In this document: in pieces, positions 1-6,365 of the stretch
How positions within the stretch are numbered: position 1 is the stretch's first letter
Layout: every line of letters begins with the position of its first letter
Assembly: GCA_009926195.1 (NCBI GenBank)
Contig: RFPK01000062.1
Coordinates: forward strand, 1-9,106
Source of the DNA: Synechococcaceae bacterium WB4_1_0192
GTDB lineage: Bacteria > Cyanobacteriota > Cyanobacteriia > PCC-6307 > Cyanobiaceae
Direction of reading: 5' to 3'
Length of the DNA: 9,106 bases
Notes under the pieces: model-generated
The model's database searches: none
What the model saw: only the letters and a program-made list of their open reading frames with translations
Told to the model about the DNA's origin: nothing
Position numbers and translations under genes: made by a program

Positions 1-992
1 TGGCAGACGCTTTCCGGCTCGAAGGATTCGTTGCTGCCCAAGGGCTTGGCGTAGATCTTGAGGTTGGTGCCGGCCAGCCTGTTGGCTTGATCGGTGTCGG
101 TTTGGCAGATCGCCTGCTCCCAGGCTTGGAGAATCTGCAGGGTCGGTGTTGTGGTGGGTGCGGTGCTGGCGCTGGCATCTGAGTCAACGCTTCTGGTTGG
201 ATCGGGTGGAAAGAGGGGATTGGCATTCCATGTGATGCTGAACCGATACATCTCACACGGCAGCTCAAAGGTTTCGATCACCAGCTCGGTCACGATGCCG
301 TAGCTGAAGCCACCGCCGCCCTTGATTGCCCAGAGCAGCTCCCGCTCGGCTGCGTTGCCATCCATCCGTGCCGTGGTGATGCTGCCATCGCCCAGCACCA
401 TCGTGGCTTGAACAATGTGTTCACAGCACATGCCGTGCCTGCGGGTCCAGGGCCCCCAGCCGCCGCCCATACTGAAGCCGCCGATGCAGACGCTGTCGCA
501 GGTGCCGTGGGGAATCATCACATCCTCTTTCGCCAATCTGGTCGTGAGATCCTTGAACGGGATGCCGGGTTCGATCACGGCGATGGTTGCCGATTGCTCC
601 GTTCCCTTCTCGATCCTGACCCGGTTCAGCTTGGACAGATCCAGCAGCAGACAACCGGTGCCTGATGATTCACCTTCGTGATCGTGACCACCTGAGCGAA
701 CCCGCAGATCCAGGCCCTGGGCGCTGGCGAATTGGACGGCTACGCTCACCTGCGCTGTGCTGGCGCAAAGCACGATCGCCAGGGGAAAGAGCTGGAACCG
801 GCGGTTGAACAGTTGTCGCCTCTGTTCGTAGGCGTCGTGCCGCGGCGGGCAGGCGCTCAACAGGGCTGCATCGACCGGTTCATCGCGCGAGCAGTCCCAG
901 AGAATCTCAGGTGTATCCGCCGTTGGATCCTTCTGGTAGGCAGCGAGTAGTTCGCTGATGATTCTGCTGGTTGGTTGGACTGCTTCGGCCAT
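1..992 (-). CDS. FAD-linked oxidase, berberine-bridge/GOOX type, 3' end outside window
   Basis: The open frame runs from an ATG at 992 off the left edge, giving 330 residues without a stop. A TGA at 1002-1004 lies in frame just upstream, so this is the only possible ATG start; the ribosome site (CCAGGGCA) is weak. The FAD-binding (PCMH/FAD_binding_4) fold is clear: RSGGHDHEG at 99-107, LLLDLSKLN at 115-123, EPGIPFKDL at 141-149, HGTCDSVCIGGFSMGGGWG at 162-180 and IKGGGGFSYG near 223-232. In this family a His in the first motif (here His103) and a Cys in the G-x-C motif (here Cys165) can both bond to the flavin. Both are present, so a bicovalent flavin is inferred. Family members oxidise sugars, alcohols or alkaloids with O2; the substrate cannot be told. 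The substrate-side and C-terminal BBE region is only partly in the window. No signal peptide is seen. It lies 72 bases downstream of ctaE on the same strand. Confidence 0.87.
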   Translation of the reverse strand, partial: MAEAVQPTSRIISELLAAYQKDPTADTPEILWDCSRDEPVDAALLSACPPRHDAYEQRRQLFNRRFQLFPLAIVLCASTAQVSVAVQFASAQGLDLRVRSGGHDHEGESSGTGCLLLDLSKLNRVRIEKGTEQSATIAVIEPGIPFKDLTTRLAKEDVMIPHGTCDSVCIGGFSMGGGWGPWTRRHGMCCEHIVQATMVLGDGSITTARMDGNAAERELLWAIKGGGGFSYGIVTELVIETFELPCEMYRFSITWNANPLFPPDPTRSVDSDASASTAPTTTPTLQILQAWEQAICQTDTDQANRLAGTNLKIYAKPLGSNESFEPESVC

Positions 993-1029
993 TGCCCTGG
1001 ATCATGACGCCTGGTCAGACGTTAGGGGT

Positions 1030-1049
1030 GGCTGGCTGTCTAGCCAACC
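1030..1049 (-). terminator. Hairpin after ctaE, weak terminator candidate
   Basis: GGCTGGCT (1030-1037) pairs with AGCCAACC (1042-1049) over 8 positions with one C/A mismatch around a 4-base loop. It sits 16 bases past the ctaE stop on the minus strand. No T-run follows on that strand, so it may slow rather than stop transcription, and read-through into the flavin oxidase gene is possible. Confidence 0.35.
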
Positions 1050-1064
1050 GACTGATCGGCTCCG

Positions 1065-1688
1065 TTAAAGGAGGTAAAGGATGGCGTAAAGCACCACCCA
1101 GATTCCGTCCACGAAGTGCCAGTACAGCTCGGTGGCTTCCAGTGGGAATGGGTGATCCGCGCTGACGCGTCCACCGGTGCGGCTCTGCCACCACACGATC
1201 AGGATCATCAGGCCGCCCAGGGTCACGTGCAGACCGTGAAAGCCGGTGATGGCGTAGAAGGTGCTGGCGAATAGATTGTCGGTCAGACCGAAGGGAAGAG
1301 AGAAGTATTCCTTCATCTGGCCAGCCAGAAAGGTGAAGCCCAGTGCTGCCGTGATCAGCAGCCAGGTGCGGCAGCCTCCGCGATCGCTGCGCTTCAGAGC
1401 TGAGCCGGCGCGATGGAATGTGAAGCTGCTCGCCAGCAGCAGGACGGTGTTGATCGTGGGCAGCAGCAGTTCCAGCTCGTAGATCGCACCCGCTGGCAGT
1501 GGATTCACGGCCCGGAAGGTGAGATAGGCGGCGAAGAAGCCGGCGAAGGTCATGCCATCGGCGACCAGGAAGGTGGCCAGGCCGAACAGGCGGTGATCCC
1601 CGTGCTCTCCGTGCTGCTGGTCGTCGTGCGCGACGCTCGGATCGCCGCCGGTGCTGCTGAGGTTGTTGCTGGGGCTCAGGCTGGTCAT
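1065..1688 (-). CDS. ctaE: Cytochrome c oxidase subunit III
   Basis: The protein has 207 residues, normal for the short cyanobacterial form with five membrane helices (about residues 34-56, 70-90, 106-126, 138-162 and 186-206). It lacks the first two helices of the seven-helix mitochondrial protein. Family landmarks are GQMKEYFSL, YAITGFHGLHVTLGG and YWHFVDGIWVVLYAILYL. The N-terminal 33 residues are polar and rich in Ser, His and Asp. The site that is usually Ser-Glu in helix III of other oxidases (the DCCD-reactive Glu) reads Ala43-Asp44 here. The subunit packs against subunit I and stabilises proton uptake and the O2 path; it carries no metal. The ATG lies 8 bases after the ctaD stop, so translation is probably coupled. 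No strong Shine-Dalgarno sequence is visible. Confidence 0.95.
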   Translation of the reverse strand: MTSLSPSNNLSSTGGDPSVAHDDQQHGEHGDHRLFGLATFLVADGMTFAGFFAAYLTFRAVNPLPAGAIYELELLLPTINTVLLLASSFTFHRAGSALKRSDRGGCRTWLLITAALGFTFLAGQMKEYFSLPFGLTDNLFASTFYAITGFHGLHVTLGGLMILIVWWQSRTGGRVSADHPFPLEATELYWHFVDGIWVVLYAILYLL

Positions 1689-1696
1689 GGCGCTGC

Positions 1697-3388
1697 TCAG
1701 GAACGGGAGTCGGAACCGGCGCCGAGGCGCCAGAGGTCTCGGCCGGAGGTGTCGGTGAGGCTGATGTCACCCGGCTTGATGCCATAGCCGTAGGGCTCAT
1801 GCACCAGCGGCGGTTCGCCCTTCCAGTTCTCCACCGGCGGCGGCGAGCTGGTCAGCCATTCGGGGGTCAGCGCTCGCCAGGGGTTGTCGCCGGCAGGTTC
1901 GCCGTTGAAGGCGCTCATCACCACGTTGATCAGGAACGGCAACGTGCTGATCGCCATCAGCAGCGCGCCGACGCTGCTGAACTGGTTGATCAGCTGGAAC
2001 TGGGGGTCGTATTCGGCGACGCGGCGCGGCATGCCGTTGAGGCCGAGCCAGTGCTGCGGGGCAAAGCAGAGGTTGAAGCCGACGAAGGTGAGCAGCCAGT
2101 GCAAGCGGCCCAGCGGCTCGTTCAGCATCCTGCCGGTGACCTTCGGATACCAGTGGTAGATCGAGGCGAAGATCACGAACACCGTGCCGCCGTAGACGAT
2201 GTAGTGGAAGTGGGCGACTACGAAGTAGGTGTCGTGCACATGGATGTCGAATGGCACCTGGGCCAGGGCGACACCGGTGATACCACCGAACACGAAATTG
2301 ATGATGAAGGCGCAGGAGAACAGCATGGCGCTGTTCAGGGCAATTCGTCCGCCCCAGAGCGTGGCCAGCCAGTTGAAGAACTTGATGCCGGTGGGCACGG
2401 CGATGAAGGAGGTGGCGATCGTGAAGAACAGACGCATCCAGGGCGGCGTGCCGCTGGTGAACATGTGGTGCGCCCAGACGATCAGGCCAAGGAAGACGAT
2501 ACCCATGATCGAGTACACCATCGTCGTGTAACCGAACAGCGGCTTGCGGGCATGTACCGGCAGGATTTCGCTGACCAGGCCAAAGGCTGGCAGCACCATG
2601 ATGTAAACCGCAGGGTGGGAGTAGAACCAGAACAAGTGCTGATACACCACCGCATTGCCACCCAGGGCCGGGTTGAAGAAGCCTGTGTGGGCAATGATGT
2701 CGAAACTCAGCAATACCAGTGTTCCCGCCAGTACCGGCGTTGAGAGCACCACCAGGATGCTGGTGCCCAGCATCGCCCAGCAGTACATCGGCAGCTGCAT
2801 CAGTTTCAGTCCCGGCCTGCGCAGCTTGAGGATCGTGGCGATGAAATTGATGCCGCCGAAGATCGAGCTTCCCCCCAGAAGCAGCACACTCAGGATCCAG
2901 ATGATCTGACCGGTTGCCGGTGTCGTCAGGCTCAGGGGCGGGTAGGCCGTCCAGCCGGATTCCGGTGCGCTGGCGATGAAGTAGCTGCTGATCAGCAGCA
3001 GGCCGGCTGGGGGTATCAGCCAGAACGCCACGGCATTGAGGCGTGGGAATGCCATGTCCCTGGCCCCCACATAGAAGGGGATCAAGTAGTTGCCAAAGCC
3101 GCCATTCACCACCGGTACGATCCAGAGGAAGATCATCACCGTGCCGTGCAGGGTCAGCACCTCGTTGTAGGTCTGCCGTGGCAGGAAGTCCGAGATCGGC
3201 GTGAGCAGCTCCGTGCGGATTGCGCCCGCCAGGGCTCCACCGATCAGGTAGAACAGAAAGCCGCAGACCAGATACTGCAGGCCGATCACCTTGTGGTCGG
3301 TACTGAAGCTCAGGTAGCGCAGCCACCCCTGCGGCTGCAGGGAGGGCCCATGGGCCGGAGCCGTTTCGGGAGTGAGGCTGATGGTCAT
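1697..3388 (-). CDS. ctaD: Cytochrome c oxidase subunit I (aa3 type, A2 subfamily)
   Basis: This is the catalytic subunit that reduces O2 to water in the thylakoid or plasma membrane and pumps protons; it has about twelve helices and 563 residues. Ligands are all present: His81 (LHGTVMIFLW) and His395 for low-spin heme a, His393 (VAHFHY) for heme a3, and His258, His307 and His308 for CuB. Tyr262 is placed for the His-Tyr crosslink. The Asp in GARDMAFPRLN (D channel) and the Lys in PTGIKFFNW (K channel) are kept. The motif YSHPAVY in place of GHPEVY marks the A2 subfamily, which lacks the helix VI Glu. I chose the ATG at 3388, which overlaps the ctaC stop as ATGA and gives the usual MTISL start. 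A GTG at 3409 would add seven residues and overlap ctaC by 25 bases. Confidence 0.96.
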   Translation of the reverse strand: MTISLTPETAPAHGPSLQPQGWLRYLSFSTDHKVIGLQYLVCGFLFYLIGGALAGAIRTELLTPISDFLPRQTYNEVLTLHGTVMIFLWIVPVVNGGFGNYLIPFYVGARDMAFPRLNAVAFWLIPPAGLLLISSYFIASAPESGWTAYPPLSLTTPATGQIIWILSVLLLGGSSIFGGINFIATILKLRRPGLKLMQLPMYCWAMLGTSILVVLSTPVLAGTLVLLSFDIIAHTGFFNPALGGNAVVYQHLFWFYSHPAVYIMVLPAFGLVSEILPVHARKPLFGYTTMVYSIMGIVFLGLIVWAHHMFTSGTPPWMRLFFTIATSFIAVPTGIKFFNWLATLWGGRIALNSAMLFSCAFIINFVFGGITGVALAQVPFDIHVHDTYFVVAHFHYIVYGGTVFVIFASIYHWYPKVTGRMLNEPLGRLHWLLTFVGFNLCFAPQHWLGLNGMPRRVAEYDPQFQLINQFSSVGALLMAISTLPFLINVVMSAFNGEPAGDNPWRALTPEWLTSSPPPVENWKGEPPLVHEPYGYGIKPGDISLTDTSGRDLWRLGAGSDSRS

Positions 3389-4128
3389 GACGTCACCGCC
3401 GGGCCGCACAGCTCGGCGCAGACGATCGGGAAGCGACCGGTGCGGGTGGGTGTGAAGCTGAGCAGGGTCGGCTGGCCTGGAATCACGTCCTGTTTCAGCC
3501 GGAACTGGGGTACCCAGAAGGCGTGGATCACGTCATTGGCCTTGAGGGTGAGCGCCACCGGCTGGCCCAGGGGCACGTGCAGCTCGCCGCTGGTGATGCC
3601 GGCATCGGGGTAGTGAAAGATGAACGCGAACTGCATGGCGGTGACGTCGACCGGAACGGCGGCCATGCCGTCGTCGCTCTCCGCCATGGCCGGGCTGATG
3701 CCGGCCCATGTGCGGCTGTCACTGGCGTCGGCGTGGGCAGCGTGCAGGCTGTGGTCGTTGAGCGGTGTCATGCCGCCCATGCGTTCGTAGATGTCGTAGC
3801 TGTAGATGCCAACGAACAGAACGACGATTGCCGGGATTGCTGTCCAGAGAATCTCCAGCGGAAGATTGCCTTCAATCGCCACGCCATCGCTGAGGTCGCT
3901 TGGGCGACGCCGGAACCGCACCAGGCTGTAGACGATCAGGCCGATGATGCCAATGAAGAGGATGGTGCCAATGCTGAAGAGAACCTTGAACAGCTCGTCG
4001 TAGACCGGCGCATTGCTGCTGGCATCCAGCGGCAGCAACGAGACGTTTTGACCCACCCAAAGCCCGCTCAGCACAAGGCCCATGCCCAGCAGCAGGGTGA
4101 GGATGGCCGGGGGAATCGGCATCACCAT
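3385..4128 (-). CDS. ctaC: Cytochrome c oxidase subunit II, C-terminally truncated in the CuA site
   Basis: Subunit II accepts electrons from cytochrome c (or c6) at the two-copper CuA centre and passes them to heme a. The 247 residues have hydrophobic segments at about 6-28, 47-70 and 89-110, then a polar His/Met/Asp-rich loop (116-155) and the cupredoxin domain. The CuA ligands His202 (NDVIHAFWVPQ), Cys237, Glu239 and Cys241 (CAELC) are present. The family pattern CxxxCxxxHxxM needs a His at 245 and a Met at 248; here residue 245 is Val and the protein stops at 247 (CGPAVTS). The last strand and tail found in relatives are missing as well. The electron-entry Trp of model oxidases appears as Phe169. 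The stop overlaps the ctaD ATG. As read, CuA should not assemble properly. An in-frame deletion, a decaying gene or an assembly error are all possible. The start could also be the ATG at 4122. Confidence 0.9.
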   Translation of the reverse strand: MVMPIPPAILTLLLGMGLVLSGLWVGQNVSLLPLDASSNAPVYDELFKVLFSIGTILFIGIIGLIVYSLVRFRRRPSDLSDGVAIEGNLPLEILWTAIPAIVVLFVGIYSYDIYERMGGMTPLNDHSLHAAHADASDSRTWAGISPAMAESDDGMAAVPVDVTAMQFAFIFHYPDAGITSGELHVPLGQPVALTLKANDVIHAFWVPQFRLKQDVIPGQPTLLSFTPTRTGRFPIVCAELCGPAVTS

Positions 4129-4172
4129 GGCGCTCGATGACGCTCAGCCTATGGAGATCCGGCCGGGCTGGT

Positions 4173-4198
4173 GGCAACTCTGTTGCCGCTTGTGGCAA
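4173..4198. promoter_or_regulatory. Three phased GGCAA/TTGCC half-sites, possible operator
   Basis: GGCAAC-TCT-GTTGCC (4173-4187) is a perfect 6+6 inverted repeat, and a further GGCAA follows at 4194-4198. The two direct copies of TGGCAA start 21 bases apart (4172 and 4193), with the inverted copy between, so all three fall about one helical turn from each other. It lies 45-70 bases upstream of ctaC. Binding by a dimeric regulator is inferred from layout only. Confidence 0.4.
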
Positions 4199-4248
4199 TC
4201 CCCGTACCTGCGGGTGTTTGACGTGTGCGTTTGCCCACGCAGATGCTT

Positions 4249-4299
4249 CAGAACGTCACTGTTGGTGTCGACGTGGAGGTGCCAGCGGTTGACGTTCTG
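4249..4299. repeat. Perfect 10-base inverted repeat with 31-base spacer
   Basis: CAGAACGTCA at 4249-4258 is the exact reverse complement of TGACGTTCTG at 4290-4299. The right arm overlaps the TTGACG at 4289-4294 that could serve as a -35 box for ctaA. It could be a pair of regulator sites or a hairpin in a leader transcript. Confidence 0.5.
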
Positions 4300-4364
4300 G
4301 CGTAATCGTTTGATCTCTTTAGCGTCAGTGCAATCGAGCCCAGGCCCCTGGCCTCAGGTAGACG

Positions 4365-5321
4365 ATGACCGCACCACCACGACAACGGCTTCGACCAGCG
4401 GCGGTCGCCACTGCCGGGATCGGTGTCAGTCCCCTCGGCCTGCAGCGGCGGTTGGCCTCCTTGGCCGGCCACCTGCTCGTGGCCGTGATCGCCCTGGTGG
4501 CGATCGGCGGTGCCACCCGGGTGATGCAGGCCGGCTTGGCGTGTCCCGATTGGCCGCTCTGTTACGGCACTCTGCTGCCAGGCCGGCAGATGAACCTGCA
4601 GGTCTTCCTGGAGTGGTTCCATCGCCTCGATGCCTTCATCGTCGGCATCGGGCTGCTGGTGCTTGCCACAGCCAGCGTCCATGGGCGCCGGCAGCTGCCG
4701 CGCTGGCAGCCGCCCCTGGCCCTGGCCTGTCTGCTTCTGGTGGCCGTTCAGGGGGGGCTCGGTGCTCTGACCGTGTTGCAGTTACTGCCGGCCGCGGTGG
4801 TGACGGCGCACCTGATCACCGCCCTGCTGCTGGTGGCCCTGCTGAGCGGTTGCCATCAGGGGCTCAACGGCGACTCCCCTGCGCCGATCGCCGCCGATCC
4901 CCACGCCAGGCCGGTGGCCTTGCTGACCGCCCTGGCGCTGTTTCTGGTGATCGGCCAGTGCCTGCTGGGCGGTCTGATGGCCAGCCAGTGGGCCGCAGGC
5001 CGTTGCTTCGCCGCCGGTGAGGCCTGCGGTTGGTTGCTGGCCCATCGCCTCGCCGCCCGACCAGCGGCACTGTTGGTGCTGGCCGCAGCAGCCTGGCTTG
5101 GCTGGCGATGGCCGCGCCAGCGCCCCCTGGCGGCACTGGCGGCCCTGCTGGTGCCCGCGCAGATCGCCCTTGGTGTGCTCACCCTGCGGCTCACCCTGGC
5201 GGTTCCTGCCATCACCGTCGCCCACCAGATCACGGCAGCCCTGCTGGTGGCAGTGCTGGCTGCCCTTGCCGTGCGCCTCTGGCGCATCGCCTTCACCCTT
5301 CAGGAGCACAGCCATGGTTGA
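4365..5321 (+). CDS. ctaA: Heme A synthase (COX15/CtaA family)
   Basis: The enzyme oxidises the C8 methyl of heme O to a formyl group, giving heme A for the oxidase encoded next door. The protein has 318 residues and about eight hydrophobic helices in two similar four-helix halves. The four heme-ligand-type histidines are visible: His86 (EWFHR, with the conserved Glu83), His149 (VTAHL), His227 (LLAHR) and His287 (VAHQ). A cysteine pair in the first outer loop (Cys60 and Cys66 in CPDWPLCYG) and a second pair (Cys214 and Cys221) match the redox cysteines known in part of the family. The start is firm: an in-frame TAG lies two codons upstream and AGG at 4356-4358 is spaced six bases from the ATG. 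The gene diverges from ctaC and overlaps ctaB by eight bases. Confidence 0.95.
   Translation: MTAPPRQRLRPAAVATAGIGVSPLGLQRRLASLAGHLLVAVIALVAIGGATRVMQAGLACPDWPLCYGTLLPGRQMNLQVFLEWFHRLDAFIVGIGLLVLATASVHGRRQLPRWQPPLALACLLLVAVQGGLGALTVLQLLPAAVVTAHLITALLLVALLSGCHQGLNGDSPAPIAADPHARPVALLTALALFLVIGQCLLGGLMASQWAAGRCFAAGEACGWLLAHRLAARPAALLVLAAAAWLGWRWPRQRPLAALAALLVPAQIALGVLTLRLTLAVPAITVAHQITAALLVAVLAALAVRLWRIAFTLQEHSHG
5302..5306 (+). promoter_or_regulatory. Ribosome binding site of ctaB
   Basis: AGGAG lies seven bases before the ATG at 5314, inside the end of ctaA. It fixes the ctaB start, although the frame stays open for about 300 bases upstream. Confidence 0.75.
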
Positions 5322-6336
5322 CGCATCGGTGACGGCCCTGAGCCGTGAGCAGATCGTTCCCTCCCGCGGGCGCGTCAAACTGCCGCCCTGGCTGGAGATC
5401 GCCAAGCCGCGCCTGATCCCGCTGCTGCTGGCCACCACCCTGGGCGGCATGGCGCTCTCCGAGGGGTGGCCCCTGCCCACCGCCCGCCTCGCCTGCACCC
5501 TCGGCGGTGGAGCTCTCGCCGCCGCCGCCGCGGGCGTGCTCAATTGCCTCTGGGAGCAGGGGCTCGACGGCCGCATGCAGCGCACCAGCGGTCGGGCTCT
5601 TCCCTCCGGCCGCCTTTCCGTGGGCACCGCCTTCGCGATCGCCGTGGCCCTGGCCCTGGCGGCTGCCACGCTGCTGGTCAGCGGGGTCAACTGTCTGGCG
5701 GCCAGCCTGTCGCTGCTGGGCCTCTGCAGCTATGTGCTGCTCTACACCGTTCTGCTCAAGCCCCGCACGCCCCAGAACATCGTCATCGGCGGTGTTGCCG
5801 GGGCGATCCCACCCCTGGTGGGGGCCGCCGCCGCCACCGGTCACATCGGCCTGAGCAGCTGGTGGCTGTTCGCCCTGGTGATGGTCTGGACCCCCGCCCA
5901 TTTCTGGGCTCTGGCCCTGTTGCTCCAGGACGACTATCGCGCCGTCGGCATTCCGATGCTGCCGGTGGTGAAGGGCTCCGCCGCCACCGCCCGTGCCATC
6001 GGGCTCTACGCCGTGGCCACGGTGCTGCTCAGCCTCGTCGGTGTCTGGGCCCTGCCCACCGGAGGACTGCTCTACGGCCTGCTGCTGCTGCCCTTCAACG
6101 GCAGGCTGTTGCAGATGGTCTGGCGGCTGCAACAGGCCCCGACCGACCTGCAGCGGGCGAAGGGACTGTTCCGCTGGTCGATCCTCTATCTGTTCGGCAT
6201 CTGCCTGCTGCTGCTGCTGGCCCGGATGCCAGCCGGTGATCGGTTCAGCAGCCAGGGTCTGGATCTGCTCGGACTCGCCGGGGCCGGCGCTCCAGCCTTC
6301 ACCCTGGCTGCACCCACGGCCATGGGAGCTTTCTAG
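5314..6336 (+). CDS. ctaB: Protoheme IX farnesyltransferase (heme O synthase)
   Basis: This UbiA-family membrane enzyme joins a farnesyl group to heme B to make heme O, the substrate of CtaA. The protein has 340 residues. The first prenyl-diphosphate motif is NCLWEQGLDGRMQRT at 77-91, with Asn77, Glu81 and Asp85 in the N-x3-D/E-x3-D pattern, followed by SGRALPSG. The second motif, DDYRAVGIPMLPVV, starts at Asp206. LLKPRTPQNIVIGG and PAHFWALAL are also typical. Nine or so hydrophobic segments are visible. The final 30 residues, after the last helix, are poorly conserved in my memory of the family. The ATG sits inside the last codons of ctaA (CATGGTTGA) with a good ribosome site, so the two are translationally coupled. 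The frame open upstream of 5314 is a shadow of ctaA. Confidence 0.95.
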   Translation: MVDASVTALSREQIVPSRGRVKLPPWLEIAKPRLIPLLLATTLGGMALSEGWPLPTARLACTLGGGALAAAAAGVLNCLWEQGLDGRMQRTSGRALPSGRLSVGTAFAIAVALALAAATLLVSGVNCLAASLSLLGLCSYVLLYTVLLKPRTPQNIVIGGVAGAIPPLVGAAAATGHIGLSSWWLFALVMVWTPAHFWALALLLQDDYRAVGIPMLPVVKGSAATARAIGLYAVATVLLSLVGVWALPTGGLLYGLLLLPFNGRLLQMVWRLQQAPTDLQRAKGLFRWSILYLFGICLLLLLARMPAGDRFSSQGLDLLGLAGAGAPAFTLAAPTAMGAF

Positions 6337-6365
6337 ATTGGGTCCTTCCAGCGGCTGAGCGGAGA

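Larger units (their letters stand above)
4129..4364. promoter_or_regulatory. Divergent ctaC / ctaA promoter region
   Basis: This 236-base stretch separates the divergent oxidase and heme A operons, so promoters for both must lie here or close by. Candidates are weak. Toward ctaA, TTGACG occurs at 4218-4223 and again at 4289-4294, but no good -10 follows either. Toward ctaC, TTGCCA (minus strand, ending at 4172) stands 18 bases from CATAGG near 4149-4154. GACGT is seen four times (starts 4220, 4270 and 4291, and inverted at 4253-4257). Small stems also occur, such as TGCGT/ACGCA at 4226-4241. No coding frame here is convincing. Confidence 0.6.

Noticed and set aside
94..950. Several short frames (plus and minus) in the first kilobase
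   Set aside because: All are shadows of the flavin oxidase frame on the minus strand, which carries the conserved FAD-binding motifs.
1067..1086. Perfect Shine-Dalgarno AAAGGAGGT followed by ATG GCG TAA on the plus strand
   Set aside because: It is the complement of the last ctaE codons (Ile-Leu-Tyr-Leu-Leu-stop) and would encode only two residues.
1718..1731. GGCGCC repeated with a 2-base gap near the end of ctaD
   Set aside because: Short self-complementary GC words are common in this composition, and it lies in coding sequence with no matching role.
1799..2743. A 314-codon plus-strand open frame opposite ctaD
   Set aside because: It is the mirror of a conserved membrane protein gene, rich in charged residues and Gln, with no family resemblance.
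3389..3409. GTG at 3409 as the ctaD start
   Set aside because: It would add VRPGGDV ahead of the typical MTISL N-terminus and a 25-base overlap with ctaC; the ATG at 3388 forms a normal ATGA junction.
4082..5020. A plus-strand open frame crossing the divergent region into ctaA
   Set aside because: It overlaps the start of ctaC and all of the intergenic region, and its later part is ctaA out of frame (Arg/Pro/Gly-rich).
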